Source: Ruegeria sp. THAF57 (GTDB lineage Bacteria > Pseudomonadota > Alphaproteobacteria > Rhodobacterales > Rhodobacteraceae). From it: 64,000 nucleotides of DNA. The notes beneath the pieces are model-generated. The model made no database searches. It had not been told where the DNA came from and saw only the letters and a list, made by a program, of their open reading frames with translations. The stretch is taken from the NCBI RefSeq assembly GCF_903914075.1, contig NZ_CAIWNQ010000004.1:348574-412573 (forward strand). Reading direction: 5' to 3'. The position numbers and the translations under genes were made by a program. Position 1 is the first letter of the stretch. Every line of letters starts with the position of its first letter. Of the stretch, positions 28,027 to 38,370 are shown in pieces.

Positions 28027-29169
28027 ATGGATTTCGCAATGACCGAAGAGCAAACAGCGATCTTCGATATGGCCTATGATTTTGGCCAGGAAAACATCGC
28101 CCCTTACGCGCGCCAGTGGGAGGCCGACGGAACGATCCCCAAGGACCTGTGGCCCCGGATCGGCGAACTGGGGTTCGGAGCGCTATATGTTTCAGAAGAC
28201 GGTGGTGGATCGGGCCTCAGCCGATTGGACGCCACCTTGGTTTTCGAGGCGCTGTCCATGGCCTGCCCCTCAGTCGCGGCCTTTTTGTCGATCCACAACA
28301 TGTGCGCCAAGATGCTGGACAACTTTGCCAGCGACGAGTTGAAGTCGCGCATCATGCCAGAGGTTCTAAGCCTGAACACCGTGCTCAGCTATTGCCTGAC
28401 AGAACCGGGTTCGGGCTCGGACGCCGCGGCGCTCAAGACCCGGGCGGCGCGCACGAACGAAGGCTACACTCTGAACGGAACCAAAGCTTTCATCTCGGGC
28501 GGTGGCTATTCCGACGCCTATGTCTGCATGGTTCGCACGGGCGAGGACGGACCAAAGGGCATTTCGACCGTTTACGTCGAAGACGGAACGCCCGGCCTTA
28601 GCTTTGGTGCGCTGGAACAAAAGATGGGATGGAAAAGCCAACCCACCGCGCAGGTTCAGTTTGACGATTGCAAGATTCCAGCTGGGAACCTTGTCGGTGC
28701 CGAAGGTGACGGGTTCAAATATGCCATGATGGGGCTGGATGGTGGACGCCTGAATATTGCCTCATGTTCTCTGGGCGCAGCACAGACCGGGTTGAACATG
28801 ACCTTGCAATATATGTCTGAACGCAAGGCCTTTGGGCAATCTATTGACCAATTTCAGGCCCTACAATTCCGCCTTGCCGATATGGAGATTGAACTGCAAG
28901 CCGCCCGCACGTTCCTGCGTCAGGCCGCGTGGAAGCTGGATCAAGGCGCGCCCGACGCGACAAAATTCTGCGCCATGGCAAAGAAATTCGTAACAGAAAC
29001 CGGGTCAAAAGTCGTGGACCAATGTCTGCAGCTTCATGGCGGTTATGGTTATCTTGCTGACTACGGAATCGAAAAGCTTGTCCGCGACCTGCGGGTTCAT
29101 CAGATTCTGGAAGGCACAAACGAGATCATGCGCGTCATCGTTTCGCGTCAAATGCTGGCTCAACGCTGA
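28027..29169 (+). CDS. acyl-CoA dehydrogenase, probably isobutyryl-CoA dehydrogenase
   Basis: FAD enzyme oxidising a short branched acyl-CoA. 380 residues with the usual YCLTEPGSGSDAAALKT signature near 120, FISGGGYSD, and the C-terminal QILEGTNEIMRVIVSRQML with the catalytic Glu. GGGAGG precedes the ATG. The next genes are HIBCH and mmsB, 7 and 3 bases apart, so the substrate is most likely isobutyryl-CoA from valine; the family alone would not fix that. Confidence 0.88.
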   Translation: MDFAMTEEQTAIFDMAYDFGQENIAPYARQWEADGTIPKDLWPRIGELGFGALYVSEDGGGSGLSRLDATLVFEALSMACPSVAAFLSIHNMCAKMLDNFASDELKSRIMPEVLSLNTVLSYCLTEPGSGSDAAALKTRAARTNEGYTLNGTKAFISGGGYSDAYVCMVRTGEDGPKGISTVYVEDGTPGLSFGALEQKMGWKSQPTAQVQFDDCKIPAGNLVGAEGDGFKYAMMGLDGGRLNIASCSLGAAQTGLNMTLQYMSERKAFGQSIDQFQALQFRLADMEIELQAARTFLRQAAWKLDQGAPDATKFCAMAKKFVTETGSKVVDQCLQLHGGYGYLADYGIEKLVRDLRVHQILEGTNEIMRVIVSRQMLAQR

Positions 29170-29176
29170 GGACCGA

Positions 29177-30217
29177 ATGTCAGACATCGAAATCCGCACC
29201 GAAGGCCGCGCCGGGCGCATTACGTTGACCCGGCCGCAGGCGCTTAATGCACTCAGCTACGACATGTGCATGGCCATTGACACTGCGATGCGAAATTGGC
29301 GCGAAGATGACACCGTCGATCTGGTCATTTTGGACGCCGTCGGAGAAAAGGCATTCTGTGCAGGCGGTGATATTGCCGAATTGTATGAGACCGGCACAAA
29401 GGGCGATTTCGACTATGGACGAACGTTCTGGCGAGATGAATACCAGCTTAACGCGCTGATCTTTGAATACCCGAAGCCAGTGGTAAGCTTTCTGCAAGGC
29501 TTCACGATGGGTGGCGGGGTCGGTGTTGGATGCCACGGCAGCCATAGAATTGTTTGCGAATCCAGCCAGATCGCGTTGCCTGAATGCGGCATAGGTCTAA
29601 TCCCTGACGTTGGAAGCTCGCTTATGTTGGCGTTGGCACCGGGTCGTCTGGGCGAATATCTGGGAACGACCGGCTACCGCATGGGGCCCGGCGACGCAAT
29701 TTATGCGGGGTTCGCGGATACTTTCATCCCTTCGTCCCAATGGCCCGACATCATACAGCTTTTGGAAGCGTCCGGCGACGTTGAACATCTGGCGAACCAT
29801 GCGCAGACACCACCGGACAGTAGCTTGACCATAGCTCAAGCTGAGATCGACACTGGTTTCGGGGGTGAAGTCCTGGCCGATATTCTGAACACTCTACACC
29901 ATTCAGAGGATGAGTTTTCAGCAAACGCCCTGAAGATGATGAAACGTAGCTCACCTTTGTCGATGGCTTGTACCATTGAAATGCTGCACCGCTTGCGTAG
30001 TTCAAACCTGTCGATCCGCAAAGCACTTGAGCATGAATATCGCTTTACCTTCCGCGCAATGGAGAGCGGTGATTTTCTGGAAGGTATTCGCGCCCAGATC
30101 ATCGATAAAGACCGCAACCCGTGCTGGCGCCACAAGGATCAAACTGTTCCGGCTGTGGAGGTATCGAACATGCTTCGGCCGCTCGGTGCGAACACCCTGA
30201 CATTCGAAGAGGAGTAA
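29177..30217 (+). CDS. 3-hydroxyisobutyryl-CoA hydrolase (ECH_2 family)
   Basis: Releases 3-hydroxyisobutyrate from its CoA ester in valine degradation. 346 residues, the longer HIBCH length rather than the 260 of enoyl-CoA hydratases. ATG at 29177 behind TGAGGA, 7 bases after the dehydrogenase stop. Oxyanion-hole segments are FCAGGDIAELYE and GFTMGGGVGVGCHGSHR, with the catalytic-side PECGIGLIPDVGSS. The C-terminal extension (SGDFLEGIRAQIIDKDRNPCW) is characteristic of HIBCH. Confidence 0.9.
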   Translation: MSDIEIRTEGRAGRITLTRPQALNALSYDMCMAIDTAMRNWREDDTVDLVILDAVGEKAFCAGGDIAELYETGTKGDFDYGRTFWRDEYQLNALIFEYPKPVVSFLQGFTMGGGVGVGCHGSHRIVCESSQIALPECGIGLIPDVGSSLMLALAPGRLGEYLGTTGYRMGPGDAIYAGFADTFIPSSQWPDIIQLLEASGDVEHLANHAQTPPDSSLTIAQAEIDTGFGGEVLADILNTLHHSEDEFSANALKMMKRSSPLSMACTIEMLHRLRSSNLSIRKALEHEYRFTFRAMESGDFLEGIRAQIIDKDRNPCWRHKDQTVPAVEVSNMLRPLGANTLTFEEE

Positions 30218-30220
30218 CGG

Positions 30221-31093
30221 ATGAAAATCGGATTTATTGGTCTTGGGAATATGGGAAATCCGATGGCGGCCAATTTGGCGAAAGCTGGTCATGCCGTAAC
30301 CGGATTCGATACCGCGAATGTAAGCGTTCCGGGTGTCGAAATGGCCAGTTCCAGCGCGGGCGCGGCTTCGGGTGCTGAAATCCTGATTACGATGCTACCC
30401 AACGGTCAAATCCTGCGCGCCGTCGCCGAAGACATCATTCCATCCATGTCCGAAGGATCAGTTTGGATTGATTGTTCAACCGTCGACGTAGACAGCGCCC
30501 GCGCCGTCGCATCACAGGCTGCCGAGGCCGGAATCTTGGCCGTTGACGCCCCGGTCTCGGGCGGTATCGGCGGGGCCGCTGCAGGAACATTGACGTTCAT
30601 GGCGGGCGGCAGCGATGCAGCCTTTGCAAAGGCCGCGCCATTGTTTGACATCATGGGCCAAAAAGCAGTCCATTGCGGCGAATCCGGGGCCGGGCAAGCT
30701 GCGAAGATCTGCAACAACATGATCCTTGGCGTTACCATGATCGCAACATGCGAAGCATTCGCCCTAGCTGACAAGTTGGGGCTGGACCGACAAAAAATGT
30801 TCGACGTGGTCAGCACCTCGTCTGGTTATAGCTGGACAATGAACGCCTATTGTCCTGCTCCGGGTGTAGGCCCGGCTAGCCCTGCAGACAATGACTACCA
30901 GCCCGGCTTCGCGGCAGAGCTGATGTTGAAAGACCTGCGCCTTAGCCAACAGGCCGCCAAAAGCTCGAATGCGGACACGCCGATGGGACAAGTCGCAACT
31001 TCACTGTACGAACGTTTTGTTGAGGCCGAAGATGGTTTAGGCAAGGATTTCTCGGCCATGCTACCACGCTTCGAAAAGCGGGGGCGGGAATAA
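30221..31093 (+). CDS. mmsB: 3-hydroxyisobutyrate dehydrogenase
   Basis: Oxidises 3-hydroxyisobutyrate to methylmalonate semialdehyde with NAD, feeding MmsA. 290 residues: GLGNMGNPMAANLAKAGH Rossmann start (6-23), the beta-hydroxyacid dehydrogenase signature DAPVSGGIGGAAAGTLTFM, and catalytic Lys in GAGQAAKICNNM. Three bases separate it from the hydrolase, completing the operon. Confidence 0.95.
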   Translation: MKIGFIGLGNMGNPMAANLAKAGHAVTGFDTANVSVPGVEMASSSAGAASGAEILITMLPNGQILRAVAEDIIPSMSEGSVWIDCSTVDVDSARAVASQAAEAGILAVDAPVSGGIGGAAAGTLTFMAGGSDAAFAKAAPLFDIMGQKAVHCGESGAGQAAKICNNMILGVTMIATCEAFALADKLGLDRQKMFDVVSTSSGYSWTMNAYCPAPGVGPASPADNDYQPGFAAELMLKDLRLSQQAAKSSNADTPMGQVATSLYERFVEAEDGLGKDFSAMLPRFEKRGRE

Positions 31094-31168
31094 CACAACT
31101 CCTCTGTTTAACTGGCCAAAAAGTATCCTGAAGCGCGAGGCAGAGCCTTGCACAATCTACGCCGATGC

Positions 31169-34027
31169 TTATTCCGCCGCAACACGCGCGTTGTCCAGCA
31201 TCGGTTTCAGATACCGCCCGGTGTGGCTGCGTTCGACCGTAGCCACCTCCTCGGGAGTGCCAGTGGCAACAATTTCACCGCCCCCGTCACCGCCTTCGGG
31301 GCCAATATCAATTATGTGATCCGCCGTCTTCACGACATCCAGATTATGTTCGATGACGACCACAGTGTTACCCTGCTCCACCAGTTCATGAAGCACTTCG
31401 AGCAGCTTGCGCACGTCTTCGAAATGCAGGCCCGTCGTCGGTTCGTCCAGAATATAAAGTGTCCGACCGGTTGAGCGTTTCGACAACTCTTTTGACAGTT
31501 TTACCCGCTGCGCTTCGCCGCCAGATAGTGTGGTTGCCTGTTGGCCAACCTTGATATAGCCCAACCCGACGCGGGCCAATGCGTCCATCTTGTCTCGGAT
31601 CGAGGGCACGGCCTTAAAGAACTCTTGCGCATCTTCTACTGTCATATCAAGGACATCTGCGATGGACTTACCCTTGAATTTAATCTCAAGCGTCTCGCGG
31701 TTGTAGCGCGCTCCTTTGCAGGTTTCACAGGTGACATAGACATCGGGCAGAAAGTGCATCTCAATCTTGATGACGCCATCGCCCTGACAGGCTTCGCACC
31801 GGCCACCCTTGACGTTAAAGCTGAAGCGACCGGGCTTATAGCCGCGTGCCTTGGCCTCGGGCAAACCGGCAAACCAGTCGCGGATTGGGGTGAAGGCCCC
31901 GGTGTAAGTCGCTGGATTCGAACGCGGAGTCCGTCCGATGGGCCGTTGGTCGATGTCGATGACCTTGTCCAGATGTTCTAGCCCCTTGATCGTCTCGCAG
32001 GGCGCTGGTGTCTGTCGCGCTCCGTTCAACCGCATCGAGGCCGTTTTGAACAATGTCTCAATCGTCAGGGTGGACTTGCCGCCGCCCGAAACTCCGGTCA
32101 CACAAACGAACTTGCCTAACGGGAATTCCGCCGTGACATTTTTGAGATTGTTTCCCGTAGCTTTGACAACGGTGACTTTCTTCTTGTTGCCCTTGCGGCG
32201 CTTTGCGGGAACCGAAATTTCTCGCGTTCCGGCCAGATACTGACCCGTCATCGAGGCCGCGTCCGCCGCAATTTCCGATGGCGTGCCCTGACTTACAACC
32301 TGTCCACCATGCACACCGGCGCCGGGGCCGATGTCGAATACATAATCAGCCTCGCGGATGGCTTCTTCATCATGCTCGACAACAATGACGGTGTTGCCTT
32401 GATCCCGAAGGTTTTTCAAAGTTCCCAGCAACCGATCATTGTCACGCTGGTGCAAGCCAATTGAGGGTTCGTCCAAGACATAAAGCACCCCTGTCAGACC
32501 TGACCCGATCTGGCTGGCCAACCGGATGCGCTGACTTTCCCCACCCGAAAGCGTTCCACTTGAGCGCGACAGCGTAAGGTATTCCAATCCCACGTTATTC
32601 AGAAACCCAAGGCGTTCGCGAATTTCCTTTAGAATGGCCCGCGCGATCTCATTCTTCTGAACGCTCAGGTGATTTGGCGCATCCTCGACCCACGCCAGGG
32701 CCTCACGGATCGACATCTGAACCACCTGCCCTACATGCAGACCCGCGATCTTAACCGCCAGAGCTTCGGGCCGCAGACGGTAGCCTTCGCAGGTCCCGCA
32801 CGGCCGGGTGTTCTGATACCTCTCGAATTCTTCACGGATCCATGCGCTGTCGGTTTCACGATAGCGGCGCTCCATGTTCGGGATCACACCTTCAAAGCTG
32901 CGTGTCACCTGATAGACGCGCCCGCCCTCGTCATAGCGGAACTGGATTTCTTCATCGCCCGAGCCGCGCAAGAACACCTGTTGAACGTTCTTGGGTAGGT
33001 CTTTCCACGGGGTATTTTTGTCGAACTCATAATGCCGCGCGATGGCTTCGATCGTCTGCAGAAAGTATGGGGATTTTCCTTTGCGCCACGGAGCCAGCGC
33101 CCCGTCATACAGCTTGAGCGTTTGGTCCGGCACCACAAGGCGCTCGTCAAAGAACAGTTCAACACCCAACCCGTCGCAATCCGGACATGCTCCGAAGGGC
33201 GCGTTGAAGGAAAACAAGCGGGGTTCGATCTCGGGGATGGTGAACCCACTGACCGGGCAGGCAAAGTTTTCGCTAAAGGTGATGCGCTCGGGGTCGCCCT
33301 CACGCGGAGCAGTTTCCAAGATCGCAATCCCGTCTGCCAAATCCAGCGCTGTGCGCAAGCTGTCAGCAAGCCGCGTTTCCATTCCTTCACGCACGACAAG
33401 GCGGTCAACCACCACGTCAATGTCATGCCGAAACTTTTTGTCCAAAGTCGGCGGCTCATCCAATTCGTAGAACTCTCCGTCCACCTTGACGCGCTGAAAG
33501 CCCTGTTTGCGAAGTTCAAGGAACTCTTTTTTATATTCGCCTTTCCGGTCCCGCACGATCGGAGCCAGAAGGTATCCGCGTGTGCCCTCCTCCATGGACA
33601 TGATACGGTCGACCATATCCTGAACCTGCTGTGCTTCGATCGGCAGGCCCGTTGCGGGGCTGTACGGCGTTCCAGCACGCGCAAACAAAAGGCGCATATA
33701 GTCGTAAATTTCGGTCACCGTTCCTACGGTCGATCGCGGATTCTTGGAGGTCGTCTTCTGTTCGATGGAAATCGCCGGGGAAAGACCGCTGATGTGATCC
33801 ACATCCGGCTTTTCCATCATGTCCAAAAACTGACGGGCATAGGCAGAAAGGCTTTCCACATAGCGGCGCTGGCCTTCGGCGTAGATGGTGTCGAACGCCA
33901 AGGATGACTTGCCCGAGCCGGATAGCCCGGTGATCACCACAAGCTGATCCCGAGGGATATCTACATCAATACTTTTGAGGTTATGTTCACGCGCACCGCG
34001 CACCTCGATATTCTTCAGCTCAGCCAT
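31169..34027 (-). CDS. uvrA: excinuclease ABC subunit A
   Basis: Damage-recognition ATPase of nucleotide excision repair. I place the start at the ATG 34027 ([18 protein letters not shown]; 952 residues), the standard UvrA N-terminus; the longer frame to 34177 is spurious. Two ABC cassettes are present, with Walker [11 protein letters not shown] (near 32) and [10 protein letters not shown] (near 640). Zinc-finger cysteines lie at FACPVSGF / GACPDCDG and CEACQGDG / CETCKGAR. Signature [11 protein letters not shown] and [11 protein letters not shown] occur in the two halves. Confidence 0.97.
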   Translation of the reverse strand: MAELKNIEVRGAREHNLKSIDVDIPRDQLVVITGLSGSGKSSLAFDTIYAEGQRRYVESLSAYARQFLDMMEKPDVDHISGLSPAISIEQKTTSKNPRSTVGTVTEIYDYMRLLFARAGTPYSPATGLPIEAQQVQDMVDRIMSMEEGTRGYLLAPIVRDRKGEYKKEFLELRKQGFQRVKVDGEFYELDEPPTLDKKFRHDIDVVVDRLVVREGMETRLADSLRTALDLADGIAILETAPREGDPERITFSENFACPVSGFTIPEIEPRLFSFNAPFGACPDCDGLGVELFFDERLVVPDQTLKLYDGALAPWRKGKSPYFLQTIEAIARHYEFDKNTPWKDLPKNVQQVFLRGSGDEEIQFRYDEGGRVYQVTRSFEGVIPNMERRYRETDSAWIREEFERYQNTRPCGTCEGYRLRPEALAVKIAGLHVGQVVQMSIREALAWVEDAPNHLSVQKNEIARAILKEIRERLGFLNNVGLEYLTLSRSSGTLSGGESQRIRLASQIGSGLTGVLYVLDEPSIGLHQRDNDRLLGTLKNLRDQGNTVIVVEHDEEAIREADYVFDIGPGAGVHGGQVVSQGTPSEIAADAASMTGQYLAGTREISVPAKRRKGNKKKVTVVKATGNNLKNVTAEFPLGKFVCVTGVSGGGKSTLTIETLFKTASMRLNGARQTPAPCETIKGLEHLDKVIDIDQRPIGRTPRSNPATYTGAFTPIRDWFAGLPEAKARGYKPGRFSFNVKGGRCEACQGDGVIKIEMHFLPDVYVTCETCKGARYNRETLEIKFKGKSIADVLDMTVEDAQEFFKAVPSIRDKMDALARVGLGYIKVGQQATTLSGGEAQRVKLSKELSKRSTGRTLYILDEPTTGLHFEDVRKLLEVLHELVEQGNTVVVIEHNLDVVKTADHIIDIGPEGGDGGGEIVATGTPEEVATVERSHTGRYLKPMLDNARVAAE

Positions 34028-34204
34028 ATTCGGCCCCCAACACACAAGTGTCCTAGAAATAGGCGAGCCGCACTGAGTCTCCAACAGAAAAAATAGAACA
34101 AAGTGTGAACTGTCGGAATATCGCCCATCCCTGCTGACACATACTGACGTACTGCCGCCACGTGACGGCTGATGCATGGAAAATATGCATGTTTTGAGGA
34201 AAAG

Positions 34205-34281
34205 TGGCGCGGTTGACGGGGCTCGAACCCGCGACCCCCGGCGTGACAGGCCGGTACTCTAACCAACTGAGCTACAACCGC
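34205..34281 (-). tRNA. tRNA-Asp(GTC), copy 3 of the tandem array
   Basis: 77 bases including encoded CCA. Acceptor GCGGTTG/CAACCGC, anticodon loop CCTGTCACG with GTC, GGTTCGAGCC T-arm. Identical to the other two copies; furthest from the promoter. Confidence 0.97.
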
Positions 34282-34326
34282 GCACTTATTTTCATGGCCT
34301 TTACCCTGGACCAAGGTTGGCAGCGA

Positions 34327-34403
34327 TGGCGCGGTTGACGGGGCTCGAACCCGCGACCCCCGGCGTGACAGGCCGGTACTCTAACCAACTGAGCTACAAC
34401 CGC
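34327..34403 (-). tRNA. tRNA-Asp(GTC), copy 2 of the tandem array
   Basis: Identical in all 77 bases to its neighbours. The 45-base spacers on each side are also identical, so the repeat unit is 122 bases. Confidence 0.97.
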
Positions 34404-34448
34404 GCACTTATTTTCATGGCCTTTACCCTGGACCAAGGTTGGCAGCGA

Positions 34449-34525
34449 TGGCGCGGTTGACGGGGCTCGAACCCGCGACCCCCGGCGTGACAGGCCGGTA
34501 CTCTAACCAACTGAGCTACAACCGC
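34449..34525 (-). tRNA. tRNA-Asp(GTC), copy 1 of the tandem array
   Basis: The promoter-proximal copy. Its 5' flank differs from the other two copies, marking the end of the duplicated block. Confidence 0.97.
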
Positions 34526-34851
34526 CCGCTGCCCGTTCGTTGCTGAACGTTGGGGTGTATTATGGCTAGGCTCGGACATCGTCAAGCGGCGTTTTGAAGA
34601 TTTTTCCGAATTCCAAAAAAATCTTGGCCCTCAGGTCAGCGCGCCTACCAAGTTTCGTAGTAAACATTGATATTTAACGACAGCGCGAAGTCCTTAATCG
34701 AACTTCACCCTATAGGTGTGTCCAGCCCGCAACATCGTTACGAATTCAAATCGACTCAGTACACATTCCAGACCGACGTGACTAGAGCAGCGCCCACCGG
34801 AAGAGTCTCAATCAGACGCTACCGAAAACAAGAAAAAGACGGAGCAGAAGA
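34526..34851. other. 326-base stretch without a gene
   Basis: Contains the tRNA promoter at its left end and an AT-rich imperfect hairpin (AAGATTTTT...AAAAATCTT, about 34595-34624). A 62-residue reading frame at 34667-34855 lacks a ribosome site and is not credible. I see nothing else except the leader of the porin-like gene. Confidence 0.6.
34557..34585 (-). promoter_or_regulatory. strong sigma-70-type promoter of the tRNA-Asp array
   Basis: On the minus strand, TTGACG (34585-34580), a 17-base spacer, TAATAC (34562-34557), then about 31 bases to the first tRNA. Confidence 0.8.
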
Positions 34852-35589
34852 ATGAAAAATTTATTCATTATCAGCGCACTATCGGCAACAATTGCCGCAA
34901 GCCATGCCAGCGCGGTCGAAGTGACCGGTGGCTATCTGGATTTGGGTTACAGAACTTTCACAAACAGCGATCTGGGCGATGTATTTAACCTGAATGGATC
35001 TGGCGAGCTGGCATTCAACCGTGCATTCAGCGCGCAGTTGGACCTGGGTGGCTACCGCTTTCAGGATCTGGGTGAAAACGCGACAAACTGGACGCTGCAC
35101 GCAAACTGGCACACCAGCAAGAACGCCTCATTCGGTGCGTTTTATGGGCAGGAAAGCGTCGATTCTCTTGATGTGGAATTCTACGGTCTGGAAACTGGCT
35201 TCGACGCAGGCCCAGCCGAGGTTGAAGGCTATATCGCTCGTCAACAGTTGAGCGATTTTTCAGATATGGACGGCAATATGTTCGGTGTATCGGTTACCGC
35301 TGACCTGAACGACAAATGGGAATTCACAGCCAGCTATGATCTGGTGAATGACGTTGTCGGCGTGTTGGATTTCGATCTGTTCGCACTTGGCGCGAATTAC
35401 GCAGCCAGTGACAACGCCGAGGTCTACGGGATTCTCGGAGTTGCTCATATCTCCTCACCTATTGTTTCGGGTAACACGAACGAAGCATATATCGGTGTCG
35501 GGGTACGGATGAGTTTCGGCAACGAACGCGGAACCACATTCGGACGCCGTGGAGTGTTTGACAAGCTTCCCGGCCTGCCTGGCCTGTAA
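34852..35589 (+). CDS. porin-like outer-membrane beta-barrel protein
   Basis: 245 residues. A signal peptide (MKNLFIISALSATIAASHASA) is followed by alternating aromatic/hydrophobic beta strands such as GGYLDLGYRTF, FSAQLDLGGYRFQDL and WEFTASYDLVND, as in small Rhodobacteraceae porin-like proteins. The C-terminal part (YIGVGVRMSF) looks like a last strand, but a 24-residue tail follows it, unusual because the closing aromatic is normally terminal. GGAGC precedes the ATG and a terminator follows. Substrate unknown. Confidence 0.7.
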   Translation: MKNLFIISALSATIAASHASAVEVTGGYLDLGYRTFTNSDLGDVFNLNGSGELAFNRAFSAQLDLGGYRFQDLGENATNWTLHANWHTSKNASFGAFYGQESVDSLDVEFYGLETGFDAGPAEVEGYIARQQLSDFSDMDGNMFGVSVTADLNDKWEFTASYDLVNDVVGVLDFDLFALGANYAASDNAEVYGILGVAHISSPIVSGNTNEAYIGVGVRMSFGNERGTTFGRRGVFDKLPGLPGL

Positions 35590-35594
35590 AGACC

Positions 35595-35625
35595 AAAGCC
35601 CCGAAGATTACCTTCGGGGCTTTTC
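35595..35625 (+). terminator. intrinsic terminator after the porin-like gene
   Basis: AAAGCCCCGAAG-ATTAC-CTTCGGGGCTTT then TT, 5 bases after the stop codon. Confidence 0.9.
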
Positions 35626-35671
35626 TTTGCGTGCCATATCAAACGACGCACCAAATCTCATTTGGCCCCTC

Positions 35672-35700
35672 TTGCAGACGTCAATGACTCGCTGTAAGAC
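35672..35700 (+). promoter_or_regulatory. probable promoter of tRNA-Val
   Basis: TTGCAG (35672-35677), a 17-base spacer and TAAGAC (35695-35700), ending 10 bases before the tRNA 5' end. Confidence 0.5.
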
Positions 35701-35710
35701 GCCGCCTTAC

Positions 35711-35785
35711 GGGTGATTAGCTCAGTGGTAGAGCGCTTCGTTCACATCGAAGATGTCAGGAGTTCAAATCTCTTATCACCCACCA
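35711..35785 (+). tRNA. tRNA-Val(CAC)
   Basis: 75 bases with encoded CCA. Acceptor GGGTGAT/ATCACCC, D-arm GCTCAGTGGTAGAGC, anticodon loop TTCACAT reading CAC, and T-arm AGGAGTTCAAATCTCTT. Confidence 0.96.
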
Positions 35786-35840
35786 CCTACCCTTTTTCAG
35801 GATCGAGAATTGACCTTTGGCCGCGGTGTCCAGAGAAAAG

Positions 35841-35867
35841 AAAAAGGGCGAGGTCGAAACCCCGCCC
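35841..35867 (-). terminator. intrinsic terminator of lon
   Basis: On the minus strand, GGGCGGGG-TTTCGA-CCTCGCCC (one G-U pair) followed by TTTTTC, 20 bases after the lon stop. Confidence 0.85.
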
Positions 35868-35886
35868 AATCCATTAAGATCAAAGC

Positions 35887-38295
35887 TTAGTGCGTCGTTG
35901 CAGACGCACCTGAACTATCCTTCGACTTGGCCGCCGCTGCTGCTGCTTCTTCTGCGGCTTCGTCCCATTCGATCGGCTCAGGCTCGCGCACTAGCGCTTG
36001 TTTCAGAACTTCGGACACGTGGGTTACGGGAATGATTTCCAGCCCGTCTTTCACATTGTCCGGAATATCCGCCAGATCTTTCTCATTCTCTTCCGGGATC
36101 AGGACCGTCTTGATGCCACCGCGCAGGGCCGCCAGCAGCTTTTCTTTCAGCCCCCCAATCGGCATTGCGTTACCGCGCAGCGACACTTCGCCCGTCATGG
36201 CGATGTCTTTGCGCACCGGAATACCGGTCAGCACCGACACGATCGACGTAACCATTGCCAAACCGGCAGAGGGCCCATCCTTGGGCGTCGCGCCGTCCGG
36301 CACGTGGACGTGGATATCAAGCGTGTCGAATTTTGGCGGCTTGACCCCGATCTGAGGCGAAATTGAACGAACATAAGACGAAGCGGCGTCGATCGACTCT
36401 TTCATCACATCGCCCAACTTACCCGTGGTCTTCATGCGACCTTTGCCCGGCAGTTTCAGCGCCTCGATATGCAGCAGATCGCCACCAACCGACGTCCAGG
36501 CCAGACCAGTTACCACACCAACCTGATCGTCCTGTTCGGCCAGACCATAACGGAACTTGGGCACGCCAAGAAAATCATCCAGATTTTCGGGCGTCACCGT
36601 AACCGATTCAGCCTCTTTCTTGATGATCTTGGTCAGCGACTTCCGGGCAACCTTGGCGATTTCACGTTCAAGGTTCCGCACTCCCGCCTCGCGGGTATAG
36701 GTGCGGATGATCGACTGCAACGCCTCATCGGTCAGTTCGAATTCCTTGGCCTTCAGACCATGGTTCTTGACCTGCTTGCTGATCAGGTGCTGTTTCGCGA
36801 TCTCGGACTTCTCTTCCTCGGTATAGCCAGCCAGCGGAATGATCTCCATCCGGTCCAGCAAAGGCCCAGGCATATTATAGCTGTTCGAGGTGGTCAGGAA
36901 CATCACGTTGGACAGGTCATATTCGACCTCAAGATAGTGGTCCATGAACGTGCTGTTTTGTTCCGGGTCCAACACTTCCAGCATCGCCGAAGCCGGGTCG
37001 CCACGGAAATCCTGCCCCATCTTGTCGATTTCATCGAGCAAGATCAGCGGGTTCGTGGTTTTTGCCTTCTTCAGCGCCTGAATGATCTTACCGGGCATCG
37101 AGCCAATGTAAGTCCGGCGGTGCCCACGAATCTCGGATTCGTCGCGCACACCACCCAGCGAGATCCGAATGAACTCGCGTCCCGTAGCTTTGGCAACCGA
37201 CTTACCAAGCGAGGTTTTACCCACACCCGGAGGGCCAACAAGGCACAGGATCGGGCCCTTCAGCTTTTTCGAACGCTGCTGAACCGCCAGATACTCGACG
37301 ATCCGTTCCTTGACCTTCTCAAGCCCATAGTGATCAGCATCCAGAATATCCTGTGCGCGGCCCAAGTCCTTTTTGACGCGGGATTTGGTGCCCCACGGCA
37401 GAGACAAGATCCAGTCCAGATAATTCCGCACGACTGTGGCCTCAGCCGACATGGGCGACATATTCTTGAGCTTCTTCAGCTCACCTTCGGCCTTTTCGCG
37501 CGCTTCTTTCGACAGCTTAGTCTCGGCGATTTTGGCTTCCAGTTCAGCAACTTCGTTGCTGCCGTCCTCACCGTCGCCCAACTCCTTCTGAATGGCCTTC
37601 ATCTGCTCATTCAGGTAGTACTCGCGCTGGGTCTTCTCCATCTGGGATTTCACGCGGGTCTTGATCTTTTTCTCGACCTGCAGAACCGACATTTCGCCCT
37701 GCATCAGGCCATAGACTTTCTCAAGCCGCTCGCTGACGCTGAGGGTTTCCAGCAACTCCTGCTTCTGTTCAACCTCGATGCCCAAATGACCCGACACAAG
37801 GTCAGCCAGCTTCGCCGGCTCGGCAGTTTCACCTACCGCGGTAAGGGCCTCCTCGGGGATGTTCTTGCGTACCTTGGCGTAACGCTCAAACTCGTCCGCG
37901 ACGGTGCGCAGCAACGCTTCGGTTGTGGTCACGTCACCGGGAATTTCGGTCAGGTATTCCGCGCGGGCTTCAAAGAACTCGTCATTTGTCAGGAATTCGT
38001 TGATCTGAACACGCGCCTGCCCTTCAACCAGCACTTTTACAGTACCGTCAGGCAGTTTCAGAAGCTGCAGAACATTCGCCAAAACACCTGAGCGATAGAT
38101 ACCGTCTTCGGAAGGGTCATCATCGCTTGGGTCGATCTGGCTGGACAGCAGAATCTGCTTGTCGTCCTGCATCACTTCTTCCAGTGCGCGGACGGATTTT
38201 TCCCGACCCACGAACAGCGGCACGATCATGTGTGGAAACACCACGATGTCGCGCAGCGGAAGTACTGGGTACGAGGAATTCAGAGGCTCTTGCAT
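35887..38295 (-). CDS. lon: ATP-dependent protease La
   Basis: Cytoplasmic AAA+ protease for damaged and regulatory proteins. 802 residues from the ATG at 38295, six bases after AAGGA; an in-frame TTG two codons earlier is less well placed. N-terminal substrate domain (LPLRDIVVFPHMIVPLFVGREKS), coiled middle, Walker A GPPGVGKTSLGKSVAKATG near 355, and the Ser-Lys protease site KDGPSAGLAMVTS. Short Ala-rich C-terminal tail. A heat-shock-like promoter lies about 75 bases upstream. Confidence 0.97.
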   Translation of the reverse strand: MQEPLNSSYPVLPLRDIVVFPHMIVPLFVGREKSVRALEEVMQDDKQILLSSQIDPSDDDPSEDGIYRSGVLANVLQLLKLPDGTVKVLVEGQARVQINEFLTNDEFFEARAEYLTEIPGDVTTTEALLRTVADEFERYAKVRKNIPEEALTAVGETAEPAKLADLVSGHLGIEVEQKQELLETLSVSERLEKVYGLMQGEMSVLQVEKKIKTRVKSQMEKTQREYYLNEQMKAIQKELGDGEDGSNEVAELEAKIAETKLSKEAREKAEGELKKLKNMSPMSAEATVVRNYLDWILSLPWGTKSRVKKDLGRAQDILDADHYGLEKVKERIVEYLAVQQRSKKLKGPILCLVGPPGVGKTSLGKSVAKATGREFIRISLGGVRDESEIRGHRRTYIGSMPGKIIQALKKAKTTNPLILLDEIDKMGQDFRGDPASAMLEVLDPEQNSTFMDHYLEVEYDLSNVMFLTTSNSYNMPGPLLDRMEIIPLAGYTEEEKSEIAKQHLISKQVKNHGLKAKEFELTDEALQSIIRTYTREAGVRNLEREIAKVARKSLTKIIKKEAESVTVTPENLDDFLGVPKFRYGLAEQDDQVGVVTGLAWTSVGGDLLHIEALKLPGKGRMKTTGKLGDVMKESIDAASSYVRSISPQIGVKPPKFDTLDIHVHVPDGATPKDGPSAGLAMVTSIVSVLTGIPVRKDIAMTGEVSLRGNAMPIGGLKEKLLAALRGGIKTVLIPEENEKDLADIPDNVKDGLEIIPVTHVSEVLKQALVREPEPIEWDEAAEEAAAAAAKSKDSSGASATTH

Positions 38296-38370
38296 GCTCA
38301 ATCCTTATCATTGGCAAGACGGCACCGGTCCCTCATCGAGGCAACGCCTGACCGTCTCCTGTTTGGACGA

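Larger units (their letters stand above)
34205..34525 (-). repeat. 122-bp tandem repeat carrying tRNA-Asp
   Basis: tRNA starts are exactly 122 bases apart (34205, 34327, 34449) and the spacers at 34282-34326 and 34404-34448 match base for base, so the array arose by recent duplication. Confidence 0.95.

Noticed and set aside
34667..34855. 62-codon frame before the porin-like gene
   Set aside because: No ribosome site, low-complexity Arg/Lys-rich end, overlaps the porin start.
36469..38091. 540-codon frame antisense to lon
   Set aside because: Shadow of lon coding bias, no domain.
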